From: Paenibacillus ginsengihumi DSM 21568
GTDB lineage: Bacteria > Bacillota > Bacilli > Paenibacillales > NBRC-103111
Length of the DNA: 64,000 nt
Assembly: GCF_000380965.1 (NCBI RefSeq)
Contig: NZ_KB905556.1
Location: 1 to 64,000, forward strand
Reading direction: 5' to 3'
In this document: piece by piece, positions 52,865-61,815 of the stretch
Layout of the letters: each line of letters opens with the position of its first letter
Position numbering within the stretch: the stretch's first letter is position 1
Notes under the pieces: generated by a model
Database searches by the model: none
Told to the model about the DNA's origin: nothing
Seen by the model: the letters and a program-made list of their open reading frames with translations, nothing else
Translations under genes and position numbers: made by a program

Positions 52865-54162
52865 TGGACAGGCACCCGCTTTTGCAGGACTACATACGGG
52901 ATGTCGGCAGGCAGATCAAGGCCAGGGAGCTGCGCAAGGAGATTACGCAGGAGATAGCCGGCCACCTGGACGATTTAATGGACCGAGGTCGGCAGCAAGG
53001 GCATGACGACGATGCGGCGGCCCGCTTCGCGATCGCGCAGATGGGCGATGCGGCGGCGGTCGCGCAGGGGCTGAACCGGGTGCACAAGCCGCGGGTGCCG
53101 TGGGGAATGCTGTGCTGCCTGGCGCTGCTGGCCGCGATCGCTCTTATTGCGATGTATGCGGTGCAGCTAAGCTATGACGCCGGTTCGCGGGGTGCAGGGA
53201 GGCTGTTCTTCAAGCACGCCGTATTCACGACAGCGGGGATCATGGCCTTCTTCATCATCAGCCGGCTCCCTTATCGCAAGCTGATCCATTTCTCGTGGAT
53301 GCTTTATATCGGAACGCTCGCACTGGTGCTTGCAACTTATTTCTGGGGCGTGCAGCTTAACGGTACGCGCACCCATTTCCATCTTGGGACACTCTTGGTG
53401 GATGCTCAGGCCATAAGCCCTTATCTTTTCATCATATCCGCTGCCGGGATGCTCTATTGGCATAAAGACAAAGCCGGCTGGCGAACCGCGGCGCTGCATA
53501 CCGCCATGTTCAGCGCAGTGCCGATGCTGTATTACATGGCCGTCTCGTCGCTTCACGATCTGCTGGTCTTCGCAGCCGCCTATGCGCTGCTCATGTATGT
53601 CTCGCGGATGGGATGGCGATGGCTGGCACCGCATGCGCTTCTGTCGGCTTGCCTGCTGGGCGGATATGGCTTCAGCCGCGATGGACAAAGGCGATTGACA
53701 GGGTTCCTGTATCCGCATGAAGATCCCCGTGGCGCCGGTTATATGTACCTTCAGGTCAAGGATGCGATCCAGTCCGCCGGATGGCTGGGGCGCGGATTCG
53801 ATTCCATAGTGGAGAAGCTGCCCTATGTCCAAGCAGATGCCATATTTACTTATATCGTTTACAGCTTCGGCTGGCTTGCCGGCCTGCTGGTCGCAGGGAT
53901 CGTGCTGTTCTTCCTGCTGCAGCTGCTCCAGTCCGCGGCAGCCGTACGCGACCCATACGGAAAAATGCTGATCGCCGGACTCGCCTCCCTGCTGGCCGTA
54001 CAGTTCATCTGGTGTATCGGAATGTCGCTCGGTCTGCTGCCGATCTCGGCGTCAAGGCTGCCTTTCATCAGCTATGGCGGCAGCAGCCTGCTCGTCCAGT
54101 GGGCGGCGGCCGGGCTGATCTACGGCGTATACCGGCGCAAGGACATGATCCGCATCGCGTAA
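52861..54162 (+). CDS. FtsW/RodA/SpoVE-family protein with HAAS-like N-terminal domain
   Basis: 433 aa. Residues about 1-75 form a soluble helical HAAS/permease-prefix domain (HPLLQDYIRDVGRQIKARELRKEITQEIAGHLDDLMDRGRQQGHDDDAAARFAIAQMG), usually found with PadR regulators. The rest is a SEDS membrane domain of about ten helices. The extracellular loop retains the Asp at the catalytic position (VQADAIFTYIVYSFGWLAG, cf. HTDFIFA) and the RLPFISYGGSSLL motif. It could polymerise peptidoglycan, for example in stress or sporulation. Its partner penicillin-binding protein is not in the window. Confidence 0.88.
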   Translation: MMDRHPLLQDYIRDVGRQIKARELRKEITQEIAGHLDDLMDRGRQQGHDDDAAARFAIAQMGDAAAVAQGLNRVHKPRVPWGMLCCLALLAAIALIAMYAVQLSYDAGSRGAGRLFFKHAVFTTAGIMAFFIISRLPYRKLIHFSWMLYIGTLALVLATYFWGVQLNGTRTHFHLGTLLVDAQAISPYLFIISAAGMLYWHKDKAGWRTAALHTAMFSAVPMLYYMAVSSLHDLLVFAAAYALLMYVSRMGWRWLAPHALLSACLLGGYGFSRDGQRRLTGFLYPHEDPRGAGYMYLQVKDAIQSAGWLGRGFDSIVEKLPYVQADAIFTYIVYSFGWLAGLLVAGIVLFFLLQLLQSAAAVRDPYGKMLIAGLASLLAVQFIWCIGMSLGLLPISASRLPFISYGGSSLLVQWAAAGLIYGVYRRKDMIRIA

Positions 54163-54379
54163 CGGACTGGCTCACATCAGGCAGCCTCATCCGCACCGGG
54201 GCGGAATGGATGACAGCATGAATTTCGCTTGCCACGAGCCGCAGCTTGCCTCCAGCTGCTGGCGACAAGCTGCCGATGGATGACGCCCTGCCAAAATTTT
54301 GTTTTCCGCCGGCAATCGGCTACAATGGGATCGTAAGGGCAACAATCTGAAGACGTTAAGCGAAACGGAGGAATCGCGG

Positions 54380-55612
54380 ATGAGCTCGTTTCAGGAGAAA
54401 TTAAGCCGATACGCCGAGCTGATCGTGAATGTAGGCGTACAAATTCAGAAGGATCAGAAGCTGGTGGTGAATGCGACGCTGGACGCCGCCGAGCTCGTGC
54501 GCTTGATCGCCCGCAAGGCGTATGAAGCGGGAGCCTATCTCGTGAAGGTCAACTGGACGGACGACGAACTAACCCGCATCCGCTACGACCTTGCTCCGGA
54601 CGAATCGTTCCTGGAGGAGCCGAAATGGTACGCGGCGGAAATGCTCGAGCTCGTCGAGAACAACGCCGCCGTCGTCAGCATCGTCTCCGCGGACCCCGAT
54701 CTGCTGGCAGGCGTGCCGCAGGAGCGCATCGTCAACTACCGCAAAACCTACGGCAAAGCGATGGCCAAATACCGCGAATATGCGCAATCGGACAAATTCA
54801 GCTGGTGCGTCGTCGCCGCTCCTTCCCCGGCCTGGGCGGCCAAAGTGTTCCCGGACGCGCCGGCAGAGCGCCAGACGGAGCTGCTGTGGGACGCCATCTT
54901 CCGGGCGGTTCGCGTCGATCGCGACGATCCCGGCGCCGCATGGGAGGAGCACATCAGGACGCTTAACGAGAAGTCCGATTACCTGAACGCCAGGCAGTTC
55001 AAGAAGCTGCATTACAAAGCGCCGGGGACCGACCTGACCGTCGAGCTGCCGGAAGGGCATCTGTGGGTGGCCGCCGACAGCGTCAACGTGCGGGGCGGAA
55101 GATTCGTCGCCAACCTGCCGACAGAGGAAGTGTTCACCGCGCCGCTCGCTACCGGCGTGAACGGCACTGTCTCCAGCACGAAGCCGCTCAGCTACGGCGG
55201 CACGATCATCGACGGCTTCAAGCTGACGTTCGAGAACGGACGCATCACCCATGTAACCGCCGAGCGCGGACTGGACACGCTGCAAGGGCTGATCGACATG
55301 GACGAAGGCTCGCGCTTCCTCGGCGAAATGGCGCTCGTGCCGCACCGCTCGCCCATATCGGAGTCGAACCTCCTGTACTACAATACGCTGTTCGATGAGA
55401 ACGCCTCCTGCCACTTCGCCATCGGCAGCGCCTACGCCTTCAACCTGAAGGGCGGCAAGGAAATGTCGCAGGAGGAGCTGCGCCGCGCCGGCCTGAACAC
55501 CAGCATCACGCATGTCGATTTCATGATCGGCTCGCCGGAGCTGGATATCGACGGCATCGCAGCGGACGGCTCGGTCGAGCCGATCTTCCGTCAGGGCAAC
55601 TGGGCGTTCTGA
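54380..55612 (+). CDS. Aminopeptidase, M29 family
   Basis: 410 aa from the ATG of MSSFQEKLSRY (CGGAGG 8 nt upstream). The M29 metal-site regions are present: Glu in NLPTEEVFTAP, Glu in FLGEMALVP, His in NASCHFAIGSAYAFN and His-x-Asp in ITHVDFMIGS. By family a cobalt- or zinc-activated leucyl-type aminopeptidase (AmpS/PepS), cytoplasmic. Monocistronic, with its own terminator. Confidence 0.95.
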   Translation: MSSFQEKLSRYAELIVNVGVQIQKDQKLVVNATLDAAELVRLIARKAYEAGAYLVKVNWTDDELTRIRYDLAPDESFLEEPKWYAAEMLELVENNAAVVSIVSADPDLLAGVPQERIVNYRKTYGKAMAKYREYAQSDKFSWCVVAAPSPAWAAKVFPDAPAERQTELLWDAIFRAVRVDRDDPGAAWEEHIRTLNEKSDYLNARQFKKLHYKAPGTDLTVELPEGHLWVAADSVNVRGGRFVANLPTEEVFTAPLATGVNGTVSSTKPLSYGGTIIDGFKLTFENGRITHVTAERGLDTLQGLIDMDEGSRFLGEMALVPHRSPISESNLLYYNTLFDENASCHFAIGSAYAFNLKGGKEMSQEELRRAGLNTSITHVDFMIGSPELDIDGIAADGSVEPIFRQGNWAF

Positions 55613-55634
55613 GCTTGCCTGGTTCAACCTTGCC

Positions 55635-55668
55635 AACGGCTGCCGGTTTTTATGCCCGGGCAGCCGTT
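55635..55668 (+). terminator. Terminator of the M29 aminopeptidase gene
   Basis: Perfect 10-bp stem AACGGCTGCC/GGCAGCCGTT, followed by TCCC. The 55669-55861 segment between it and the SASP terminator holds no supported gene. Confidence 0.75.
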
Positions 55669-55861
55669 TCCCATCATTGGGCACGGGGCGCGCCCGGGAT
55701 CTGGTCTCCGCCATCCCCCACATCGTCACAATCCCTCAGACTCAGACACTGCGCGCTGATGTGCCGCCCCCTCCTGGGCCTCGGCTTGTTTCCACCGGCC
55801 GCCCATTTTTCCATTTCCTTAAGCGAGCTTTGAAAATCCAGGCCTTTGGGCGTTAGCGAAT

Positions 55862-55896
55862 AAAAGAAAAAGCCCTGCACCCGTAGGTACAGAGCT
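55862..55896 (-). terminator. Terminator of the SASP gene
   Basis: On the minus strand AGCTCTGTACC-tacg-GGTGCAGGGCT, 11 bp with three G-U pairs, followed by TTTTTCTTTT. Confidence 0.8.
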
Positions 55897-55920
55897 CCGG
55901 CCCTCCCGCCGATTAGCCGA

Positions 55921-56151
55921 TTAACGGAAGTTCATATTTCCGGCCAGCTGTTGTTCGGCGATTTGGACCAGTCTGCGGGTAATATGACCGCCGATGGCGC
56001 CCGTATCGCGCGTAGCCATGTAGCCGTAGTAACCGTCTTGCGGGATTTGAATACCCAGCTCTTGAGCGACCTCGAATTTCAATTGCTGCAGCGCTGCGGA
56101 TGCTTGTTGAACGACCAGAGAATTGCTAGAACGGCTTTGGCCTGTTCCCAT
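55921..56151 (-). CDS. Small acid-soluble spore protein, alpha/beta type
   Basis: 76 aa. Conserved blocks are LVVQQASAALQQLKFEVAQELGI, with the GPR protease cleavage region around KFEVA, and TRDTGAIGGHITRRLVQIAEQQLAG, the DNA-binding C-terminal half. It coats spore DNA in an A-form-like state and protects it from UV and heat; it is degraded on germination. RBS AAAGGAG 9 nt upstream and a sigma-G promoter. Its presence is good evidence that the organism forms endospores. Confidence 0.97.
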   Translation of the reverse strand: MGTGQSRSSNSLVVQQASAALQQLKFEVAQELGIQIPQDGYYGYMATRDTGAIGGHITRRLVQIAEQQLAGNMNFR

Positions 56152-56182
56152 GACACTCAGCTCCTTTAGTGGAATGTAACTG

Positions 56183-56212
56183 TATTATGTGGCAGGAAAA
56201 GCCTCTCTATGC
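56183..56212 (-). promoter_or_regulatory. Sigma-G promoter of the SASP gene
   Basis: -35 GCATA (56212-56208), an 18-bp spacer and -10 CATAATA (56189-56183), close to the forespore consensus GHATR-N18-CATACTA. It lies 32 bp upstream of the start codon. Confidence 0.85.
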
Positions 56213-56320
56213 ATAGCAGTCAAAAAATTTTGGCACATGCTCCGTTCGGGGACAAGCTGGCAGATGATACCGAATTGGCGCAGGCCGCAGACGGCGAGTC
56301 CGAAGCCGCAAGGCCCGAAG

Positions 56321-56413
56321 CGCAAGACGGGGGCGCAAGACGGGGGCGCAAGACGGGGGCGCAAGGCGGCGGCGCAAGGCCGATGCGCAAGGCCGATGCG
56401 CAAACGGAGGCGC
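56321..56413 (+). repeat. Short 13-bp tandem repeat
   Basis: Seven degenerate units of about 12-14 bp beginning CGCAAGACGGGGG, drifting to CGCAAGGCCGATG. It lies in the 380-bp gap between the SASP promoter and the amino acid importer terminator. It carries no supported gene. Confidence 0.7.
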
Positions 56414-56455
56414 TTCAGGGACGAAGAAGGCCGCTGATGGCCGAAGCCGCACGAC

Positions 56456-56501
56456 AAAGAGCGCAGCTGAAGAAGCGACCGAAGCTTCCGCTGCGCTCTT
56501 T
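56456..56501 (-). terminator. Terminator of the amino acid importer operon
   Basis: Perfect 12-bp stem AAAGAGCGCAGC/GCTGCGCTCTTT with a 22-nt loop, 33 bp past the last gene. The T-tract is limited to the stem end. Confidence 0.7.
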
Positions 56502-56533
56502 GCCTGGTATGCGCCGCTTTCCCTGCCCTTCAT

Positions 56534-57184
56534 TCACGCTTGCCTCGCCTCCAGCCGGCGCGCGATCAAGGACAGCGGGTAGTTGACGGCAAAATAAATC
56601 AGGGCGGTCAGCAGCAAAATCGGAATGACCCAGTTGACGTTTTGCCCCGTTATAATTTGGGCGTTGTGCATCAGCTCCGACAGCGAAATAATGACAGCCA
56701 GCGACGTATCCTTCAGCAGCGCGATGAACTGGCTGACCATCGGCGGCATCATTCTTCTTAAGCCCTGCGGCAGCACGATATGCCACAGCGTCTGGGGATA
56801 TGTCAGTCCTGAGGAGCGGGCTGCCTCTATCTGCCCCTTGTCGATCGAGTTCAAGCCGCCGCGCACAATCTCAGAGATCATGGCCGCTTCGAAAACCGTC
56901 AGCGCGACGATCGCCGCCATTTCCACGCTCAGCTTGATGCCTACCTCCGGAAGAGCGAAGCGGGTGAAGAAAATGATCAAGATGAGCGGCAAATTGCGGA
57001 TCGTCTCGACCAGCACCGCCATCGCCTGCGAGACGACCGGGATTTTGGCGTAGCGCAGCGTGCCGACGAGCGCGCCGAATACGAACGACAGCACGATGGC
57101 GGCGAATGCGACCTTCAGCGTCACCATCAAGCCCTTCAGCAAAAATGTCAAGTTATCCGGAGAATAAGCTCCGATAAAATCCAC
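56534..57184 (-). CDS. Amino acid ABC transporter permease 2 (HisM/GltK type)
   Basis: 216 aa, five predicted helices, with the inner-membrane-component EAA loop EIVRGGLNSIDKGQIEAARSSGLTYPQTLWHIVLPQGLRRMMPP. Forms the heterodimeric channel with permease 1 encoded 75 bp upstream. Last gene of a four-gene importer. Confidence 0.92.
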   Translation of the reverse strand: MDFIGAYSPDNLTFLLKGLMVTLKVAFAAIVLSFVFGALVGTLRYAKIPVVSQAMAVLVETIRNLPLILIIFFTRFALPEVGIKLSVEMAAIVALTVFEAAMISEIVRGGLNSIDKGQIEAARSSGLTYPQTLWHIVLPQGLRRMMPPMVSQFIALLKDTSLAVIISLSELMHNAQIITGQNVNWVIPILLLTALIYFAVNYPLSLIARRLEARQA

Positions 57185-57259
57185 AGGCTGCCTTCACCTC
57201 CTCATGGCCCTTCCGGGGAACAGCCGGCTTGCCGGCCCCTGTCGTCCGCCCGTCCCGCT

Positions 57260-57922
57260 TCATCCGCTTCTCGCCAGCCGCCTCTCCAAATATTGAACGC
57301 CCATGCTGAGCGGTATCGTCAGCGCCAGATAGAACATGGCGGCAAAAATATACACCTCAAACGTCACGAACGAGCGGGTCGCCACAATATCCGCGTAGTA
57401 CATCAGGTCCATGCCGGCGACGACGCCGAGCACGGACGAATTTTTGACGAGATTCAAAAATTGGTTGCCCAGCAGGGGAATGACGATGTTGATCGCCTGC
57501 GGCAGCACGATATGGCGCATCGTCTGCCCGTAGGTCATGCCGGAGGATCGGGCGGCCTCCGTCTGCCCGACGGGAACGGACTGAATGCCCGCGCGGACCG
57601 CTTCCGCGATAAAGGCCGCCGTGTAAATCGTCAGGCCGATCGTGCCGGATTGGAAGCCGTCCAGCGGCAGCTTGAGGGCCGGGGAGCCCAGAAAAAAGAT
57701 CGACACGATCACCAGCAGCGGAACATTGCGGACAAACTCGACGTACGCCGTGCCGAACCAATTGAGCGGCTTCACCGGCGCAATGCGCATGATGGCGATA
57801 AGCGTGCCGAGGACGAAGCTGGCGATCAGCGCGATGAGGCTCGCCTTGAGCGTATTGCCGAAGCCTTCCGCATACATGTCCCAATATTTAGGCAGGATAT
57901 CCCATTGGAAATCGCCGAACAT
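57260..57922 (-). CDS. Amino acid ABC transporter permease 1 (HisQ/GltJ type)
   Basis: 220 aa, similar topology, with the EAA loop EAVRAGIQSVPVGQTEAARSSGMTYGQTMRHIVLPQAINIVIPLL. The order ATPase, binding protein, permease, permease resembles the gluABCD glutamate importer of actinobacteria and glutamine/glutamate systems of Bacillus. Confidence 0.92.
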   Translation of the reverse strand: MFGDFQWDILPKYWDMYAEGFGNTLKASLIALIASFVLGTLIAIMRIAPVKPLNWFGTAYVEFVRNVPLLVIVSIFFLGSPALKLPLDGFQSGTIGLTIYTAAFIAEAVRAGIQSVPVGQTEAARSSGMTYGQTMRHIVLPQAINIVIPLLGNQFLNLVKNSSVLGVVAGMDLMYYADIVATRSFVTFEVYIFAAMFYLALTIPLSMGVQYLERRLARSG

Positions 57923-58060
57923 GCTCCGCAGCTCTCCTCCCTTCCTCGTAACCTTCTTGCAGGGCCGCGCGTTCCGGCGAAGCGGGGGAGCGCCCCCCGC
58001 CCGGACGCCGCGCCTTCACTTCAGCATCGCCGGCCCGCCTGCGCAGCCCGGGCTCCGGGC

Positions 58061-58921
58061 TTAATCCGCCGGCTTTTCCCCAATCCACTTCTCGTAGATC
58101 TTGTCGTACTCGCCGCTGTCCTTCAGCTCCTTCAGAAAATCGTTGACATAGCTTACGAACTCCGCATCGCCCTTGCGGATCGCCATGCCGTAAGGCTCGT
58201 CGGTGAACGTGCCGCCGACGACCTCGAACGCCGGGTCCTGCTGCTGCATGCCGTACAAGATCGCATTGTCCGTCGTGAGCGCGTCGCCCTGCCCCGCTTT
58301 CAAGGCGGTGAAGGCGTCCTGATAGTTCTCGAACTCGAGCACCGTCGTCTCTTTCGCCTTCTCCCGGATATTGACGGCCGATGTGGAGCCTTTGACGGCG
58401 AGCACTTTGGTGCCCTTGGTCAAATCGGCGATCGACTTGATCGGGCTGCCCTTCTTCACGAGCAGCGACTGCCCCGCCTTGAAGTACACATCGGAGAAAT
58501 CGACCTGCTGCTTGCGCTCCTCGTTGATCGTCATCGTCGCAATGATGATGTCGATCTCGCCGTTGTCCAGCATCGGAATGCGCGTCTTCGAGGTAACCTC
58601 CTTCAGCTCGATGTTGCTTTCGTCTCCTAAAATGCGGCCGGCCAGCTTCTTGGCGATATCGATGTCGAAGCCTTCCACCTGGCCGCTGCCCGGGTCCTTG
58701 AGGCCGAACAGCTTCGTATCGAATTTGACCCCCGCGACGAGCTTGCCGCGCTGCTTGATCGTCTCCAGGGTGCCGGCTTTCGCGGCGGGTGCCGGATCTG
58801 CGCCTTGCTGCCGCTCCTCATCCCCTCCGCCCGAAGCTCCTGTCCCGCAGGCAGCCAGCACCGCGAGCAGCAGCGTCAGCGATATGCCGAGCGACAACAA
58901 GCGTCTTGCCTTTTTTCTCAT
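58061..58921 (-). CDS. Polar amino acid ABC transporter substrate-binding lipoprotein
   Basis: 286 aa from the ATG of MRKKARRLLSLG; GGGGA is about 10 nt upstream, and an ATG 39 bp earlier is possible. Lipobox LLAVLAAC. The SBP_bac_3 fold has the family signature GFDIDIAKKLAGRIL, IIIATMTINEERKQQVDFSDVYF and DALTTDNAILYGMQQQDP. The ligand is probably glutamate, glutamine or aspartate, by operon type only. Lies 42 bp after the ATPase gene. Confidence 0.93.
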   Translation of the reverse strand: MRKKARRLLSLGISLTLLLAVLAACGTGASGGGDEERQQGADPAPAAKAGTLETIKQRGKLVAGVKFDTKLFGLKDPGSGQVEGFDIDIAKKLAGRILGDESNIELKEVTSKTRIPMLDNGEIDIIIATMTINEERKQQVDFSDVYFKAGQSLLVKKGSPIKSIADLTKGTKVLAVKGSTSAVNIREKAKETTVLEFENYQDAFTALKAGQGDALTTDNAILYGMQQQDPAFEVVGGTFTDEPYGMAIRKGDAEFVSYVNDFLKELKDSGEYDKIYEKWIGEKPAD

Positions 58922-58963
58922 AACGCGTTCTTCCCCTTTCTCCACACATCCCTGATTCATCAG

Positions 58964-59692
58964 CTAATGGTGCAGCAGACGGCTGAGGAACGCCCTGGCC
59001 CGCTCCTCCTTCGGACTTGCGAAAAATGGCTCCGGCGGCGACTCCTCGACGATCTGACCCTGGTCCATAAAAACGATGCGGTCCGCGACTTCGCGGGCAA
59101 AGCCCATCTCATGGGTGACGACGACCATCGTCATGCCCTCTCCTGCCAAGGCGCGCATCACGTCCAGCACCTCCCCGATCATCTCGGGATCGAGCGCCGA
59201 GGTCGGCTCGTCGAACAACATGATCTTCGGCTTCATGGCCAGCCCCCGGGCGATCGCCACCCGCTGCTGCTGCCCGCCGGACAGCTCGGCAGGATAGGCG
59301 TGCGCCTTGTCGGGAATGCCGACCTTGTTCAGATAGAACATAGCAGTTTCGTGCGCTTCCTGCTTCGAAATTTTGCGGACCTTGATCGGGGCGAGCGTAA
59401 TGTTTTCGAGGACAGTCTTGTGCGGATATAAGTTAAAATGCTGGAAAACGATACCGATGTTACGGCGGAGCTGATTGATGTCCGTTTTCCTATCATGGAC
59501 CTTGACCTCTTCCACAGTCAGCTCTCCGCTCGTGATCGTTTCCAGCCCGTTGATGCAGCGAAGCAGCGTGCTTTTGCCTGAGCCGGAAGGACCTACGACG
59601 ACGACGACTTCCCCTTGCCCGATCTCGAGATTGATCGATTTCAGCACATGGAACGACCCAAAGTGCTTGTTCACATCGCGAAACCGTATCAA
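58964..59692 (-). CDS. Polar amino acid ABC transporter ATP-binding protein (GlnQ type)
   Basis: 242 aa from a TTG start with AAGGGGGG 7 nt upstream. Walker [21 protein letters not shown], signature [34 protein letters not shown] and the H-loop [16 protein letters not shown]. First gene of the four-gene importer. Divergent from the SLH-CAP gene. Confidence 0.95.
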   Translation of the reverse strand: MIRFRDVNKHFGSFHVLKSINLEIGQGEVVVVVGPSGSGKSTLLRCINGLETITSGELTVEEVKVHDRKTDINQLRRNIGIVFQHFNLYPHKTVLENITLAPIKVRKISKQEAHETAMFYLNKVGIPDKAHAYPAELSGGQQQRVAIARGLAMKPKIMLFDEPTSALDPEMIGEVLDVMRALAGEGMTMVVVTHEMGFAREVADRIVFMDQGQIVEESPPEPFFASPKEERARAFLSRLLHH

Positions 59693-60110
59693 ACGCGATC
59701 CCCCCTTAAACGTCGATTGGAAAGCAGGCGATCGTCCGCTGGCAGGCAGTCTGCCGCATGCGGCGGAAGCGGTATAAGCTCGCAGGCTCTAGTCCTATTT
59801 GCCGCACGGGAATGAAAAGGGCATCGGCCTAACCTCCCGCCTGATTAACATGTATACGAGAATTTCAGACAATTATTCCCGCTTTGGGGCAAATTCGTGA
59901 AAACGCGAGTTCTAGCAATTCGCGCATATGCTATAATAAATAGGATAAACGATAGAATGGGCCGCTGGCTTGCGATGAGCGGACTTGGCGCGATTATGTG
60001 GTGCATTCGGACAGGCCGCTCCGCTATGCCCGATACGGCCGCTACCGCTTTCCCCGACCGAAAGCGCAGAAGACGAAGAAAAGTTGACATCGATTGAGGA
60101 GGGAACTTCA
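59693..60110. other. Divergent control region, no gene
   Basis: About 420 bp between the importer operon and the SLH-CAP gene. A TATAAT box (59932-59937 area, plus strand) could serve the SLH-CAP gene with a leader near 170 nt. A candidate minus-strand pair is AATAAT with TTCACG 18 bp away. A GCATGCGGCGG...CCGCATGC-like inverted repeat lies near 59750. No supported ORF. Confidence 0.4.
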
Positions 60111-61724
60111 TTGAAACGTTGGATTCGTCGGATGCTGCCCCTTGCGATTAGCCTTGCCGCCGTTTCGGCGGCAGCTGCTGCACCGGACGGTGCGCCGGTG
60201 ACGATCCAGTACGCCGCGGCGGCTCCCGCCGCTGACGCCGCTTCCTCCAGCTTTCGCGACACTGCCGGCCATTGGGCCGCCGAAACGATCGAATGGGCGG
60301 TCAAGAACGAGCTGGTGGACGGCTACGAGGATGGCACGTTCCGCCCCGACGACGCCGTGTCCGAGCCCGAATTTGTGGCCATGCTGCTCAGAGCTTATCC
60401 GGAGTCGGGCGTGAAGCCGGCCGCGGCCGGCAAGCCGTGGTATGAGCCCTACTACGCCTATATCCAAAGCCAGGGCTGGCCGCTAGGCGCAAGCGCCGAG
60501 CGCAGCGAATATACCCGCGGCGACGTTGCCAGGCTGATCGCCGGCTCGCGCATCGGCGACGCGCCGGTCGAGCAAGCGGTCCAATATATGCTGGACCGCG
60601 GCTGGTCGCAAGGCAAGACGGCCGCCACCGTCCAAGGCTTCGCCGCCGGCGATCCGCTGACCCGGGCCGAAGCGGTGCAGTTTATCCGCAATTTGCAGCA
60701 AAGCGGCTTCACGCTGGCGGATACGGCAGGCGGCGGAAGCAGCGGCGCAGAGGCCGGCGCGAATGCGGGTCCACAGGCCGGAGCGCCGGCTCGTCCGGGC
60801 AGCGGCCAAGCGCCGCAGGACGGGTCGTCCGCCGCTTCGGGCGCAGCTCAGGCGCCGCAGCAGGACGCGGCTTCGGCATCGATAACCGTAAGCGGCATCT
60901 CGATCGGCGACAGCGAATCGTCGGTGCTGCGCAAGCTGGGGCAGCCGGCTCGCAAAGATCCCGGCGAATACGATTTTGAATGGTATATTTATAATGAAGT
61001 GTACGCGAACTACTTGCAGGTCGGCATCCATGACGGCAAGGTGGTCGCCCTGTTCTCGCCTTCAGATAATTGGCGGGACGCGAAAGGCATCGAGGACGGC
61101 AGCACCAGGGAAGATGTGGTGCGGACATATGGCGAGCCGCTCAAATCGATCCTGAAGGGCAAGACCCGTTTCGTGCAAAACTACGGCAACGACGAATACG
61201 GCACCTACGAGCTGGGCGACGCCTACGTCACCTTCTTCTACGACCTGCACCGCAACAACGCGGTCTCGGGCGTTCAGGCAATCGCCAAGCAGACGGAGCT
61301 GGAGCGGGTGTCCTTCTATCCGGAGGAAAAAGAGGAGATCGCCGAAGCGTTCGAGCGCCAAATCTTCGACCTGGCGAACGCCTTCCGCGTCAAGCTGGGG
61401 AAACGGCCCTTCACCTGGGACGACGATGCTGCCGCTACCGCCAAAAGCCACGCTGCCGATATGGCGGCGAACAGTTACTTCGATCACAAAAACTTGAAGG
61501 GACAGACGCCCTTCGACCGGATGGAGGCAAGCGGCATTCGCTTTACCGCGGCGGCCGAGAACATCGCCGCCGGCCAGCCGAGCGCCATCTTCGCCCATTA
61601 CAGCTGGGTCAATTCGGCATCGCACCGCAAAAGCCTGCTCAGCGATATCGAGCGGCTCGGCACCGGCGTCGCCTTCGGCGGCACGATGCACGTGTATTAC
61701 GGGCAAAACTTTTATACGCCTTGA
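60111..61724 (+). CDS. SLH-domain protein with CAP (SCP/PR1) domain
   Basis: 537 aa from a TTG start with GGAGGG 7 nt upstream; upstream in-frame ATGs have no RBS and would precede the signal peptide. Signal peptide (about 1-24), three SLH repeats (about 42-90, 98-135 and 150-195), an Ala/Gly/Pro/Gln-rich linker (about 200-255), a CAP-associated N-terminal domain (about 262-385: ISIGDSESSVLRKLGQPARKD), and a CAP domain (about 410-535: AFRVKLGKRPFTWDDDAAATAKSHAADMA, YFDHKNLKGQTPFDRM, HYSWVNSASHRKSLLS). The YkwD-like CAP domain is of unknown activity on the cell surface. Confidence 0.92.
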   Translation: MKRWIRRMLPLAISLAAVSAAAAAPDGAPVTIQYAAAAPAADAASSSFRDTAGHWAAETIEWAVKNELVDGYEDGTFRPDDAVSEPEFVAMLLRAYPESGVKPAAAGKPWYEPYYAYIQSQGWPLGASAERSEYTRGDVARLIAGSRIGDAPVEQAVQYMLDRGWSQGKTAATVQGFAAGDPLTRAEAVQFIRNLQQSGFTLADTAGGGSSGAEAGANAGPQAGAPARPGSGQAPQDGSSAASGAAQAPQQDAASASITVSGISIGDSESSVLRKLGQPARKDPGEYDFEWYIYNEVYANYLQVGIHDGKVVALFSPSDNWRDAKGIEDGSTREDVVRTYGEPLKSILKGKTRFVQNYGNDEYGTYELGDAYVTFFYDLHRNNAVSGVQAIAKQTELERVSFYPEEKEEIAEAFERQIFDLANAFRVKLGKRPFTWDDDAAATAKSHAADMAANSYFDHKNLKGQTPFDRMEASGIRFTAAAENIAAGQPSAIFAHYSWVNSASHRKSLLSDIERLGTGVAFGGTMHVYYGQNFYTP

Positions 61725-61745
61725 TTGCCAGCTGCTGATCACACC

Positions 61746-61792
61746 AACGCCCCGCCAGGCTTCCGTGACCGGAATGCTCCTGACGGGGCGTT
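61746..61792. terminator. Bidirectional terminator between SLH-CAP gene and ubiD
   Basis: AACGCCCCG (61746-61754) pairs with CGGGGCGTT (61784-61792), with an inner CCAGG/CCTGA partial stem. It lies between the convergent genes. Confidence 0.72.
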
Positions 61793-61815
61793 GCTTCGTT
61801 CGACGGCGGCAACCG

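Noticed and set aside
55674-55880. 68-codon minus-strand frame after the aminopeptidase gene
   Set aside because: No RBS, overlaps the SASP terminator, no family resemblance.
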